This document shows positions 46,008-58,583 of a stretch of 64,000 bases of DNA, piece after piece. Source of the DNA: Allodiplogaster sudhausi (taxonomy: Eukaryota > Nematoda > Chromadorea > Rhabditida > Diplogasteridae); the NCBI GenBank assembly GCA_945643635.1, contig CALZFC010000017.1, positions 3,218,001 through 3,282,000 on the forward strand, read 5' to 3'. A model generated the notes under the pieces. It worked only from the letters and a program-made list of their open reading frames with translations. It had not been told where the DNA came from and searched no databases. The first letter of the stretch is position 1; each line of letters opens with the position of its first letter. Made by a program: the position numbers and the translations under genes.

Positions 46008-46916
46008 GAGAGAGAGTGAGAGAGGAATGACATGGACTTACTTCCGACTGCCTCCCGTACATATCTGACGCAAGAAAAATTAAAGAATTATAAACCGAAC
46101 TCTTAAACTATAGAAACAGGAATCGTTCTACAGTCAATATTTTTTGAGGATTTTCGTAGTTTGGCAAATATGTATGTACATATGGGTCTGCTGTGAGGGA
46201 GATTTGTGTGAAGATTGAGGGGAACGTCAGGTGACATAAAAATTGAGAATTCTTATGTATGTATTTAGTATTACGTGTGATAGTATTTCTTTTATTCAAC
46301 CCCAGGCCGGAAGCCAAAAAGACGGGATTTATTTTTAAAAAAAATTCTCGTGGAGTGAGCGAGGATTAGCTCCAATCCGATCCCCGAAAATTCCAATTAT
46401 TTTATCACCGAATTGTGCCTAAACACGTTAAATGAACCTGGAACTATGCATCAAACATATGTAAATAAGAAGTGTATTTCGTATCGAATTATTTAGTTTC
46501 TTCACTGCACTTTACCCATCTCACCATATCGCATATGTAAGAAGTATCCTCGTTTACATAAGTGCAAATAATAAGACAAAGGCATGAAAAATCAAATCAT
46601 TATGCACGAAAAGCCATACAATTCATGCACCATTAACGTGCTTTACAAAGTTGTCGTTAGCTTTGAGAATATGAAAGGTTCCCACTTCACATTCTTCCTT
46701 CAGCCAAAGCAGGTCGGCTCTCTTATTTGCTGTTTCATTCCCGTTTTCTTTTCTCTTCATTTCCAAATAGTTTTCGTTTAAGATGAAAAAAAATTTACAT
46801 TATTGTGATACAACGGATATTCTGGGTAAGATAACTATTATGATTATTTATTATCAATTTAAGAACTTAAACTTACTATGTTTCTATTCAGCGACTTGCA
46901 TTCATTCTCAACAAAG
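45121..46916. other. Second copy of the segmental duplication, non-coding part
   Basis: Aligns with 31470-31990 and 34975-35677. It contains a tandem duplication of about 275 bp (about 45560-45830 and 45830-46040), each copy with a long (GA)n tract, and near 46170 the empty target site of the 31989-34970 element. No gene upstream of 46917 is supported. Confidence 0.6.
45650..46030. repeat. Two long (GA)n microsatellites in a tandem duplication
   Basis: GA/GAAA-rich tracts at about 45650-45800 and 45912-46025 lie in two tandem copies of the same flanking DNA (GCAGGTTTTTATTGGGTGCG). Confidence 0.85.
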
Positions 46917-48760
46917 ATGGCAGCGGAAAAGGGAGCAAAGACTCTTCCGTCCGCAGCAGTTCCTCCAATGCGCCCTGCCTCTTTTCCAATGCGCCGCCTG
47001 TGCCACAGTGGAGAGCATCTTCTCCCGGACGGGTAAGCAGAAGAAGAAGATAAATAAGCAGAAAGCAGATCTTTCAATTCGCACGCACGTAAAACTGAAA
47101 GTTCGATGAAAAAATATATTAGCGCAGTCTATTTGGAAGCAAAATGAGTCATTTGAGCATTATTTCAGGAATGAAATCGGTCGAATCAAGTTTCGATTGC
47201 CTCCTATTTAACATAATCTAAGTAACTTTTAGCGTCCGCCAATTAAGCAACAAATGCAAATAAATAAGGTCATGCATACTTAAAGATAAACACGAGTATG
47301 CCAGCTTTCACTCAGGGTGTAAGCGGAAATTCGAACCCGCATTAATTATTTTTCGGTTGCTGTCCTCTAACCATAAGGTTTTTTGTTATCTCAGGCCGAT
47401 AACTTTTAGCGTCCGCCAATTGAGCAACTAATGCAAATATGTAAATAAGGGCATGCATACTTAAAGATATTTTTCGACCTGTGAAATAAAACACGAGAAA
47501 GCCATCTTTCGCTCAGGGTGAACGCGGCAATTCGAACCAGCATTAATTATTTTCGGTTATAGTCCTCTAAGGTTTTTTTGTTATCTCAGGCCGATCACTG
47601 CTGAGGAGATTTTGGAGCGCGGACGCATTACAAGTGACGGTGTCATCAGCTACGACATCTCCTTCCTTGAGGTCTTGGAAGAAAAGCCGAAGGGTTGGGT
47701 GGGGGGAAGGCTACTGTAAGGCGAAGTCCTATGAAGAATTTCTTTTAAACCGGTTATCGATGCTCTTCCAATCGATTGATACGGCTTTTTGTAAAACTAG
47801 TTGCAAAATAAATAAAGTTTATCATTTTGAGAACAACGCCGACTTCACGCCGGTCTTCTGCACGTCCCTCGCAATGACTCCGTCCGACCAAAGCGTCCTA
47901 TCCAAGGTCGCACCCGAGAATCGTCGTGTTTCGCAGCCGACGCAGCAGCCAGCCAAAGAAGAGAGCAAGAAAGAGACGGAGAAGGAGAGCAAGAAAGAGA
48001 CGGAGAAGGAGAGCAAGAAAGAGACGACGAAGGAGAGAGAGCATGCGAAGAAAGGCTACTCATGCGGCCTCACGAGGCAATTAAAACAAATTACAATAAT
48101 TACCACAATAATTACTTGCAGATGAAAAATTAATTAATTTATAGCACTACGCGTTACAATTTCATTATTTGCAGCTTCTCCGAAGGCACATTCCGCATCT
48201 GTCAGGTTCGTAGCTGAGAAAAGATTCAGAATGATATACTGAGTTTTCGCTGGTGAACTCTCGTGGCACTTGCGCAGAGTTGTAATATTTTTTTAAAGCA
48301 AAGATTTTGAGCTGATTTCTTTGAATGCTTTTATTTGTAATAAATAAATAGTAATAATTTTGAATTCGTCACGCGTCCAGGCGGTGCGCGTCTTTCGGCT
48401 GGCCGACGGCACCGAGCTGCTCCACTCGGAACTCGTGTGCGGCGGCGACCGATTCGAGGCGGTCAATCCGCGTGGAAGGCATCTCCTTGAGATCACCGAC
48501 AATGTTCTTTTTTAATATAGTTGAATTTCCTGGCAAGAGCCGTTGCATATTAATAAATTTATGTTGATATAATTACTGTCTTAATACCCATAAATGTAAT
48601 GTAAATGTAAGATAATCTACATTTCTATTTTAGAATTTTTTCCAATTATTTCTGCCCTTTCCAGCAGAGGACGCTCTTCATTACTAAGAACGATGGCGAG
48701 AGATTAATGGCGAATAGGAGAAGCCTCCCTTCCTCAATCTGCACGTCTCTTGATGCATAA
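46917..48760 (+). CDS. Duplicated gene of unknown function, copy 2 (intact, 239 aa)
   Basis: Six exons join in phase to 239 codons plus stop: 46917-47032, 47590-47698, 47832-48076, 48175-48205, 48381-48503, 48665-48760. Protein: MAAEKGAKTL, FPMRRLCHSGEHLLPDG, ITAEEILERGRITSDG, NNADFTPVFC, a Lys/Glu-rich repeat tract (three units, fewer than copy 1), TSFSEGTFRIC, FRLADGTELLHSELVCGGD, RHLLEITDN, QRTLFITKNDGERL. The third donor is GC (GAG/gcaatt) where copy 1 has GT. The intron before exon 2 holds a tandem duplication of about 180 bp that repeats the acceptor (about 47222-47398 and 47399-47600). Coding parts of exon 5 are almost identical between copies. No domain recognised. Confidence 0.65.
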
Positions 48761-50297
48761 AGACTGCTGATCTTTTGGCTCTTAGGGTGGCACTTCAACA
48801 TGAAGTTTTTATCAATTAAATAAATCAAAATATCTGGATTTTATTTTTCTTAATTGAAAGTTAAAGAAAACTACATTTGTCGTTGTTAGAAAAGACACAA
48901 ACTCGGAAGAACGAAGGTGACTGATTGTGAGGAAAATTCACTGTAATTAGCGCTGCCCCATTCGAAGAGCGAATTAAGAGGGTGTGGACGACACAATCAC
49001 GAAATCTCCGACTTGCTGGGAGTTGTCGACTTTACGAGAGGGCAGAAAGGAGCTAAGAAAATACCCAATTAAAAACTGTATTTCAATAACGGCATCCATG
49101 CATACTTCAAGTTTCAAATTACAAATAGTATTACTTCAAATTACGAAAAAATTTTATTGTTAGATATATATGCCGTGTTCACAGTCTTGGTTTTGACACC
49201 CATAACAATCGCACCATTGAAACGATGTACACTACATACATACATATATGGTCGACTTGAATGCTGGACTAAGAGATTAAATAAAGGCAGAAGTTTGCGA
49301 TACTCGCGCTCTTTGCGGAAATAGGCGGAATCCTCATCACTTCTATTTTCGTCTTGGATTTTGTTTTAAAATATAAATATATGTACTTGAATGAAGATTT
49401 CTCTTTCTTGTTCATGTTTTGCTACAGCAGTTACGTAGCTCGTCGACTCACAACTCCAGTCGGAAGCCTTGCTTGGATGATCGCTGAACGAAAAGACGAC
49501 AAGACGATTGACATTCGGCAATTTGGCAGTAATATCTCAAAACACCGACTCTAAATTAACTATTAAAAAATAATTTTTCCTAGTATTAAATGTGCTTGTC
49601 TGATCTAGAGAATGCTGCGTCCAATAATTTCGAAAGGGCTTATTTTTAAAGACGGGTCTGACAGAAGTACATGATTCAATAATTATAACAGCAATTGCAT
49701 TTTACCAAAGAAAAGAAAGAATAAGTTGTTTTCTTGAATGTGACGCTTTTTTCAATGCCAAAATTTGAAGGGAAAAAGGGAATAGCAACCGAACAACTCA
49801 ATCACACACACGAACCACTGCATGCTGCCGATCGTGCGAACTAGTGACGGGACTCTGCTCTGTAGCTCACCATCAGCTCAGCACCATTCGGCAATTGCTC
49901 ACGAATCGAGAGACCAGGGTTCACCCTAGTCGTCCTTCTGCCCATCTCGTTTCCGTCCACATTCCTACCATTCCACCCACTACAATTGCCCCACAATCGG
50001 TACTCAAACCACACTTATGCGTCTAACGTTATACGCGATGTACAATCGCTTCTTCACCCACACCAATCACCAACGTGTAATTATTTGCCCTAGATGCTCA
50101 AATTTAGAAGATTGTTTCCAATTTACACATAAGTTTTGGCTAAAAAAGCAAAGCCGTTCCACTATTTGTTTCATCTCCCTGCCCTTTCTATCGTCTACTT
50201 TATGTTATGAGTGCGGTAGATTGGTATTTCAATGTTTGCACTGTAGCTCTAAAAAACCTTTTATCGTGAAGAGCATTGGGATGAAGATATCTGGCTT
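48761..50297. other. Spacer with an orphan module and a degraded repeat
   Basis: The stretch 48890-49045 is another module copy (orphan). A frame at 49354-49554 (RRLTTPVGSLAWMI) and relics of the 39.5-kb repeat at 49740-49950 are present. I see no complete gene. Confidence 0.4.
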
Positions 50298-51213
50298 TTA
50301 CCAGACTGAACAACGCTTCTCATTGCCAGGATTCATTGTGGAGCCGACCGGGCAATTAAATGCCTGCAGGGTCGGCTATGACATCCTCGGATGTTTTTTC
50401 TCTATTAATTTAATTCTGGATCAATTTCAAGAAAGCTATATTTGCAATTGATTCTTGATAAACTCGTGTCAATATTCAGAGTGACCTCAGAAAACTCTGG
50501 CAGCTTCGCCAGGGGGAGTTTAACGCGAGTGCGGGCAGGCGAATGAGTGCTCCTGCGTAGCTGACTGGCCAACCGCTTCGGCTTCACATTTCGGCACCAC
50601 GGCTAAAAACAGACTTGAGAGCAGCAACTATTAGGATGAATGGCTTGCCTGCGCATAGCCGACAAAGAAGAGTTGTTCGTTGGTGAACTGATCGACGAGG
50701 GGCGTGCGAGGTTCGGGGCCGTGCTTCTGGATATGCTTGCGGTAGGCCTGCAACAACAATTTAAAGTGAAAAGATGGCAGTTTGTGCTCTATAGTTATTA
50801 ATATTCGACTGATTAGTTATAGCTGTAGATGTACGCTTTCCAAGTTCAACACTTACATCAAAAGATTGCTTGATTCCGCCGTTGTCTGCAATGTTGTCTC
50901 CCAGTGTAGATGTTCCATTCACACTCAGTTGGACTTCGTCGAACTATGAGAGTTTCAATGACACGCAGAAGAATTGTTTTTACTACTTCCAAAGTACAAA
51001 TGCTAATTAGTAAAACTTTCATAATTAATTTTTAAGAGATTTATATCAACGGACATGTTCAGCGGAGTATTGTTTGACGAAACACTGAGAACGTCCTTCA
51101 AAATTATTTCTGGTCGCCGGCTCCCACCAATCGTGCCTGTTTCCGTTGCCATCATAGTGATTGCCTGCGCCGAACAGGAGGGTATTTTTATTTTAAAATA
51201 CTAATACAAAAAA

Positions 51214-51250
<37 letters not shown>

Positions 51251-54200
51251 TCATAACAAATTTGCCTGCTTTCATAACATACATTTTAAAATTAAATTCA
51301 CTGTCTCTTACCATGATTGTCAAATCCATGCGTTAATTCGTGTCCGACGAGAGTTCCGATGGAGCCATAATTGAGTGCAAGTGGAAAGCCGTGGCAGAAG
51401 ATAGGCGACTGCAGAATCCCGGCAGGGACATCTGGCAATCGATAAGTGCTTGTGGACAATTTATTTTCTTTCTTTCTCGGAGTCACATTTCTCGGTTGCA
51501 CATACAACATTTTTACACTTCCAATATTACAATTCCGTTTTGTCTCACCATTCCATGTGTTGTCACATCTTTGATGTATGCAGAAATAAATAAAATAAAT
51601 AAATACATAAGGTCTTAAATAATATTATTGGTACATCAAAAATATATATTGTTATAATTACACACGGAATTTTGAGAGTTTTTCCGGAGGATTTAAAACA
51701 CTTTTCTCTGTATAATATAATTTGGCAATCCGTCCGGCTGACAAATGCCGTTTTGTAGAAACTGTAGAAAGCGTTGATTCTGGTCGGATTCTCGTTGATC
51801 TCGAATCGATCGACTGGCTCGAAAAGGCGGCCAATTGTAATGTTGGCTTCCCACTGAAGAACCTTGGCTATTCCCTCGGCATAAGAGTCCGTTGGCAGGA
51901 CTATCCAACTGGAAATTTGCGAAATCCTCTTTTTTATGATTTTTCGGCATATCCATATGTATAAATTATTTACAGCCTCATAGAACTTGTCCAGCTTCTC
52001 GTCATCCAAAATCCAGTCGGGATACCCAATCATGTGGAAGACGGAGCCGAGCTTGTTCAGTGCTTCCTTAAAGAAGCGAATCTAGTTATTTGACCGTTCT
52101 AAGATGCATTGCATATGTGCAGATAGTATAGCGAGGCAGCAGTTTGAAGTTCTATTTATCCTTGTTTCAACTGCTTTCCGCGGATAAGAATAGATACAAA
52201 TGCCGTCGAATTGGAGACAGATCAGTGGAATATAGAGACGTCACAAGTATTATTGCGAAAAAATTTTCGGCTTTGTTAGAGAATCCTTAGTATTAATTCT
52301 GATTTATGAACATCGATCCCTGGCTGGAAGCCAAATAGACGATATTTATATTCTCACTCTTAGAGTGAGAATATCGTATAGTGATCTTCATGCGTAGTAT
52401 CAAAACTGATCCCCGGAATTTAAGACGAGCTGACATTCCTAGTGCTGTTGTCCATCCAATCGTTTTCTTCGATTGACTCGCGGAAAGCTGCGCTGATCTC
52501 CTCGATCATCGCCTTCGTCGCCGCCATCGCATCCTCAAGCGAAGAGTCGGTACTGTTTGAGAAGCCACTGGGGACCATGACCACAGCACCTCCTTGAAGT
52601 GCCTCTCGACGTAAAGAGAGCTGCTTGCGTACTTGAGGCGCTGAACCTCTTCGAGACACTTCAAAGACCGCTCTGGAGGAGATCCTTCCCAAGGCTGTAA
52701 ATAGTGATCTTCATGCGTAGTATTTGCTTACAATCAGAAAACAAATTTCTAGGATGCCTGTAATATCTCGAGTCCAGCTCCAAGCTGTAGGTGGCCACGT
52801 ACGCAAGAAAGATGTAGTTGGCTACTACACGCGAGTCGGTCTCACTGAAGTAAGAAAGAAGAATCATGATTTAATGTGTAATATATCGAATTAGATGGAT
52901 GGGCTTATTTCTTTTAAATATGTACGTACTTATGTATGTACATATTTTATTATTTCACATATTTTTCTAGACTCACTTGAGCAGTTGGCTCAGGAGTTGC
53001 AGGTAGGGTAAACTTTCGACGAAAACGTCAGGATCAGCATCGAAGAAGGCGAGAAACGACGGGTCTGACAACTTGAAGTACCGCGGCCAGTCAAAAAAAA
53101 AAAAATTTATTACTATTGCACGAAGAGCAGTCTGATTTAATGAATTAAAGGGAAAAAAGAATGAGAAAGGTAAGAAGAAATTGAAACGAACAATCGGAAA
53201 CGCCGTCTGCATCTTTGTGACAATGAACCTTAAACAATACTCATGTGTTACCTGCTTTCCGGGGATCGGAAAGCATCTTTTCACTCAACTGCGCGAAAAA
53301 CCCGTCAATTTAGGGCCAGGGTCAAACAAGAGCAGTTAAATCACAAGAAGTAGTTGTTTAGAAAAAACTGCGGACGACTATATATTGAATCAGGAAACCC
53401 AAATATCGACAGTTGCTATGTAGCTTCGCTCGCACTGACGCCAAATTGCTTCCGTCGATTTGATCGTTCAGGCCAATTATTCTCTTTTCCAACTCGAAGA
53501 CCTGATCAATGTCCTCGCGAAGCTTTTCCTTCGATATTTCACAGCCGCGCTATCAAATGCGATTAACGATACCTTCGAGGAAGAAAATTAAAAATTCAGT
53601 TTTTTTCTTCATTATTTCACTTCAAATCATAAATGTTAACACGAATTTCTGCTGCAAACCGTTTCGAATGCCATCTTTTTAAACATCTCGATCTGCTTTG
53701 CATAAATTTTCTTGTTCTGGTAGAACTCGGGAACTCCGATGATAGGCATTCCTTTTCCAAGCTCAATTTAAATAACTTACAAATTGTTTTAAAACAAATG
53801 ATATATGTACATACATATCTCCGTAATTCTAGAAATGATGGTGGAAAAAACTGCCTCCAGAATATTAGGAATCGTTCGCCTGAATAATGCTTTGCGTAGT
53901 GTTTGTCTGATCGATGCCAATGTCGAGAATGATAAAGGTAGAAGTCGAGAAGCGAGAGTAAAGGCCGGCAAACAGGGAAGTCAAGTCAAAGGCATCCGAA
54001 TGCCAGTCCGGGGTGAGCATTGGCCAGGCACCGAGAGACTAAAACGGAGGAAATGCGAGAGCGAGAGAGAGAGAGAGAGTGAGAGAGACAAAGGGAGAGA
54101 AAGTAATATAGAGAGAGAATAGAAAGAGAAGGAAAGAGAAAGAAGAGAGATGACAATGAAGGCGAGAGACTTTGATTCCTTTGATGAGATCGGCTCCCTT

Positions 54201-54670
54201 AGCTCTCTCAATGGCCTCCTCGTCCATGCATGCCCGGTAGAGAGAACGGACCATCTGTTTGGCCTTGGATGGAGAAGAGTCCGGAGCGGACGACAGTAGA
54301 TCTTTAAGAAAAAGAACATCAATATCTGGGCACGAAAACGAATGCTGGAGCAATGATGGCAGTTTTCCTCCCTTATTGTTATAAAGCTAGCGCCAAATCT
54401 TGCAGGATTTTCTTCTATAACCTCTAAGCGCGTCGTTAGCTCAATCTTTCATTATCATAAATGGCGTGGATTCAAGTTCGTCGGCAGGAATCGGATGTGC
54501 AGCAATCCAGCCACCGCACGCAAAGCCGTAGAAGTCTTCGCATGGGTCCACCTACATATGTACATATGTACATACATACCGTATTTTCAATACTAGTGTC
54601 CCCGGAGGTACTATTAGAGGGGGCGGGGGGAGTTCTAATAGAAGGAGGGGTACTAATAGAGAAAACGCGG

Positions 54671-54723
<53 letters not shown>

Positions 54724-54999
54724 TTTATGTGCAAAAACGTAAACTTGTATTCATGGCAGCGGCGAGCATCTTTCCGGCTTCGATGAATCCCTGAGAAGAG
54801 AAAACAAAATTTAAAAAAAAATTTTTAAAATAAAACTTTTTACTCTGTAATTTTTGATGTTCTGGGTGCTTGTCCATTTAGAAGACCTAGTAATATAATT
54901 CATTACCTGGGAAGTTCCAATGTCGAGCTGGCGCGCGGTTTCACGCATCGGCGGTGCTGCCACCACGACAGCGAAAATCAGTAGAAGCAGCGGCAACAT
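50298..54999 (-). CDS. Secreted neprilysin-like zinc metallopeptidase (peptidase M13)
   Basis: Starts at 54999 with signal peptide [17 protein letters not shown]; there is no membrane anchor. Following exons read [30 protein letters not shown] (54551-about 54470); [123 protein letters not shown] with zinc motif HELTH (about 51370-51345); [13 protein letters not shown] (third zinc ligand and Asp); [28 protein letters not shown]; and a last exon 50363-50298 [12 protein letters not shown] ending CSVW. Catalytic motifs are complete, so it should cleave extracellular peptides. A one-base frame change occurs near 52590, between YVERHFKE and [11 protein letters not shown], and the exon 2/3 junction phase is unresolved. 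Confidence 0.85.
51210..51252. repeat. (TTA)n microsatellite in a neprilysin intron
   Basis: A simple trinucleotide ATT/TTA repeat of about 14 units. Confidence 0.9.
54668..54724. repeat. (TA)n microsatellite in a neprilysin intron
   Basis: A TA repeat with two G substitutions, between the second and third coding exons. Confidence 0.9.
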
Positions 55000-56463
55000 G
55001 GTGCTTCGAGATTAAACCGGCTGTCTTCTCAGTCGTCTTATCCGGTAATTTGAACTTCTAGACTATCGCTCATGTATTTAATGAGTAAAAAGAAGCCAAG
55101 ACGAAGATTGGAAGAAGGAAAGAAGGAGGAGAGAGGCAACCCGACCAATCGCGAGCGGAGAATGCGGATGAAGTGACAATGAATCATTGGCCAGCGCTTG
55201 TTGCTCTGAATAGTATTTAAATAGCACTTCTTGCTCTGCATAGTAAGTGAATTCAAATCACGAACGATAAAATACTTTATCAATAGTACAACATATGTAT
55301 GTAAGTGCGCCAACATCACGTTTTTGAAGAGAATTACCGAAATGAATAATTTATTTCTTCTTTTTTAAACAAAAGTGGCTAAAAAGCCCTTGCGTTTAGA
55401 AAAGGAAAGTGATCGTATATTAAAACAGCGGGGGTCGTAGAGATTGATTAAAAGGGTCGGTTGGTAGGTCGAAACGAAAAAAGAAGTAGATAAGGACAAA
55501 ACGGGAAAGAGAAAAAGATGAAAAGAGAGCGAGAGGAGAGGGAAGACACAGTGCGAGAGCGCACAGGTGGTGTAAAATCAGCTAAAGTTTACAAGTTTAC
55601 TACATTTAAATTAGAACACATTAAAAAACGGCTGAAACGATTATGATTTAGAATGTTCGAATCTTTTCAAGTGATAGCTTCCGTCCGATGGAAGATATTG
55701 ATGCGCCCTTAAAAATCTTGGCGCCACGTCCGAAAACATGAAAGTGACAAAAGAAACTTTATTAAATCACGCTAGCCGAACATCCAAACTTGGTATCTGT
55801 GCAATTTTCACTCTCTGTTGTATTTTGCCAACATCATTATACAACACATTGCATATCTTGACTATTAAACCTAAAAAAAGAGATTCATCTTTCTCTACTA
55901 TCTTTTCGGGTCCACCGAGTTACGGAGTTACTGAGTTTTTTTCGGATCAATCCTCGGAAACATCTCTGAAGAAATTATAGAAAGCGACAATTGTCCCGCC
56001 ACCTACTACATTTAATTAAGCCATATGTACAATAATTTTCACGTGTTTTCTTTGGACGCCTTAAATTCTATGGGGCGCTATTATTCCTTGGGAAGCCTAC
56101 ACTTGAATAGAGCCGAATCTTCACTGACATTGAAACCCCCAACAGATATGATGTCATCCATTTATCATGCATCACATGTATTACCAACATATTTCAGCGA
56201 GATCATTCAGAAAAATCGAGAGAACAAAAAATTATGCTTTAAAACGACAGTGATTCACAAATAAAATTTCCATGATTCAACTTCGTTCATCATTGCGTTT
56301 CCAAGTATATTTCATATTGCGGACGTTGAAGAAACATCTGCTTCAGAATCATACTCTTTTTGCTCTGCTGAGAAGCGGCTTCTCGCTGCAGCATACCAAC
56401 AGAAGTCGTGTCTAAGAAATAAATACAATTAAAAGTTACACAAAACAAAGTTTACCAGAATTA
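55000..56463. other. Upstream of neprilysin; no supported gene
   Basis: Should contain the neprilysin promoter. Two plus-strand frames (55738-55980 and 56025-56264) have no domain. The second has a diverged relative near 63870-63950, so repeat origin is likely. Confidence 0.4.
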
Positions 56464-57661
56464 CTAAGTATAGAAGAAAAAAGGCGCGGGAATACCAGAA
56501 TCTAGATAAGCTACGGCCACACCAACGATCTTGGAACAGCATCTATATGTAACAGTGAAATGAAAAGCACTAGCCAGACGAATCTGGTCTTGTTCTTCCT
56601 CGTCTCGGCGCTCTTCTTCAACGCGCACGAACTCGCGGCCGATCGCATTCTCGAGCTCGGTAATACGAATTCGAAGGGGATCATTCGATTTCATTGAAGG
56701 ATCAAGGACCTGAGAAGAAAGACATTCACTGATTGGCTGATGGAGCCAGTGGATGGTCGATGTATGCGCATGCATTCACCATTTAGTTCTATCACTCTCG
56801 AACCCTTTACACGTTTCTATCTCTCCGTTTCTCCATTCGAACTTCATTCCATCTTTCTCATTGTCAGTACACGTTCTCACTCTCTCCCTGTCTGACCTGC
56901 AGTTCTAAACATTCGAACTTCTTTCCCGCGCTCTGTGCCCTCTCTCACTCTCTGACCGTCTGTCGCTCCTCTCTTCTCTCTTCTCCTCCTCCTCTTCCTC
57001 GCTCGTCGACCCCCTTGCTCTTCGATCTCAGACGTGCCAGTGCCGATTCAAGCTTTTCGATCTGCTTTTCAAGAAACTTTCGCGCTTCATCCTCATCAGG
57101 AGTGTCGGATGTCTGAAAGAGAAGCGTATGCTCCTTCTTCATTCCAATCACTTTGATATCTTCGTGCTTCTTCTCGACGTTTTGGTTGGCGTATCGCAAG
57201 AGGTGGTTGTCGACGTTGCTATCACCGCGACTTTTAATTTCTAAGAGCTTAGCGAGTGCTTCGTTGAGAGCGACGAAGTCACGCTTACATCCTCCCAATG
57301 GCTTGCCGTGTTTCAGGCGAGCGAGCAGATCGCGCAGCTGGTCGATTACTCGACTGTCCTGATGCCATTTCTCAACGCGAACACGCAGAGCGCTCAGGAC
57401 GCTATTGGCAGCATGGACGGCTCTTTGGAGCTCCTGGAACGACGAGTGCTGAGTGTAGTATTGAAATTCATGCTGTAGTTCTCCCGCTTCTGTCGTCATT
57501 TTTTCGAGAGCACTAAGAAAAGATCCGGTTGGGTAGATGTGGCCATTCTGCACCACATGGTTGTTGTCGCTTAGTATGGTTTCAAGCCTAGTTCGGTAGC
57601 ACTCCAATCGAACGATATGAGGGCAGGGCTCCAACCTGCAGTTATGGGGTTGGTTGCTCAT
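56464..57661 (-). CDS. Coiled-coil family copy D (internally shortened)
   Basis: ATG at 57661 directly follows a tctttcag acceptor: MSNQPHNCRLEPCPHIVRLE. The helical part has DQLRDLLARLKHGKPLGG and DFVALNEALAKLLEI. It then jumps from MKKEHTLL straight to SDTPDEDEARKFLEKQIEKL, lacking the AGKPGI-LEQ block of about 75 aa present in copies A-C. The main frame ends at 56945. The last exon (about 56710-56464) reads RIRITELENAIGREFVRVEE and a more hydrophobic, Cys-containing tail. The frame is open, so this is an expressed-looking deletion variant rather than an obvious pseudogene. A module copy lies upstream (57840-58030). Confidence 0.6.
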
Positions 57662-58373
57662 CTGAAAGATACATATAATATTTTTTCCATTCAAAAAAAC
57701 ATAATAAATCTTTCTTCCGCTCCACATTATTGCTCATATGGCCGCTAATAATCAACCATGAATTTGTATCAATTAATCAAATTAAAATATCTAACTGTTA
57801 AAATAAAGAAAGATAAAATAAAAAAAACAACCAGGAATGTAATGAGGAAGAGGAATTTGTCTCTCTCTTGTAAAGATGATCAACCGGAATGACCCGGATG
57901 AAGGTGACCCAGGAACATTCACTGCAATTAGCGCTGCCCCCCCCTCGAAGAGCTTCTTAAGAGTGTCTGGATGACGCGTTATATTTAGCCCAATCGCGCG
58001 ATCTCAGACTTTCTGGGAATCACGAGAGTGCAGAGGGACATATTAGGTGTGTAATGATTAAAAAAAACGCTTCGCGTTGCTCGATCTCATTAGCATGGTG
58101 AGATTGACACAGAGAGAGAGAGAGAGAGAATGAGTGAGAGAGTGAGAGAGAAAGAGAAAGAGAAATATGCTTCGTTGCGGTACTACCGCACAATGTTCCG
58201 GCATCGTTACATCCCACCCGAGGGCAGCTGAATGTTCAGCGCCAGGAGCGCTGCCGGGCTGAATGGTCGGACCATTCAGTTCAAGGCCCTGGCCACGCTC
58301 AAATTTAGTTTACGACTTATCCGGTTACATCTTTTCCTTATAACACATTTATCAAAGAAAGGGTGATTCTGTA
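57662..58373. other. 5' flank of copy D with module
   Basis: The stretch 57840-58030 is the module (GGAATGACCCGGATGAAGGTG-like start). A (GA)n tract is at 58110-58160. No gene. Confidence 0.5.
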
Positions 58374-58583
58374 CGCACTACTTTTGTGATTTAACAAGAG
58401 CTAGTATTCAAAATATTTATGCAACAGGTGTTCGAATCAATTATTGATGTTAGCCGCTGAGCTGAGCTTGAAGCACAAGAACTTAGTCGTCGTTTTCCGC
58501 CTCAACATTTATTATGTAGTCATAAATGTTAAATACAAGAAAAGTAAGTGGAAACAGCATCTTAATCAAGTAAGGTGCATCTA

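Noticed and set aside
50017..50451. 144-codon plus-strand frame with several Cys
   Set aside because: It overlaps the last coding exon of the neprilysin gene on the other strand ([12 protein letters not shown]...CSVW), which is a firm match.
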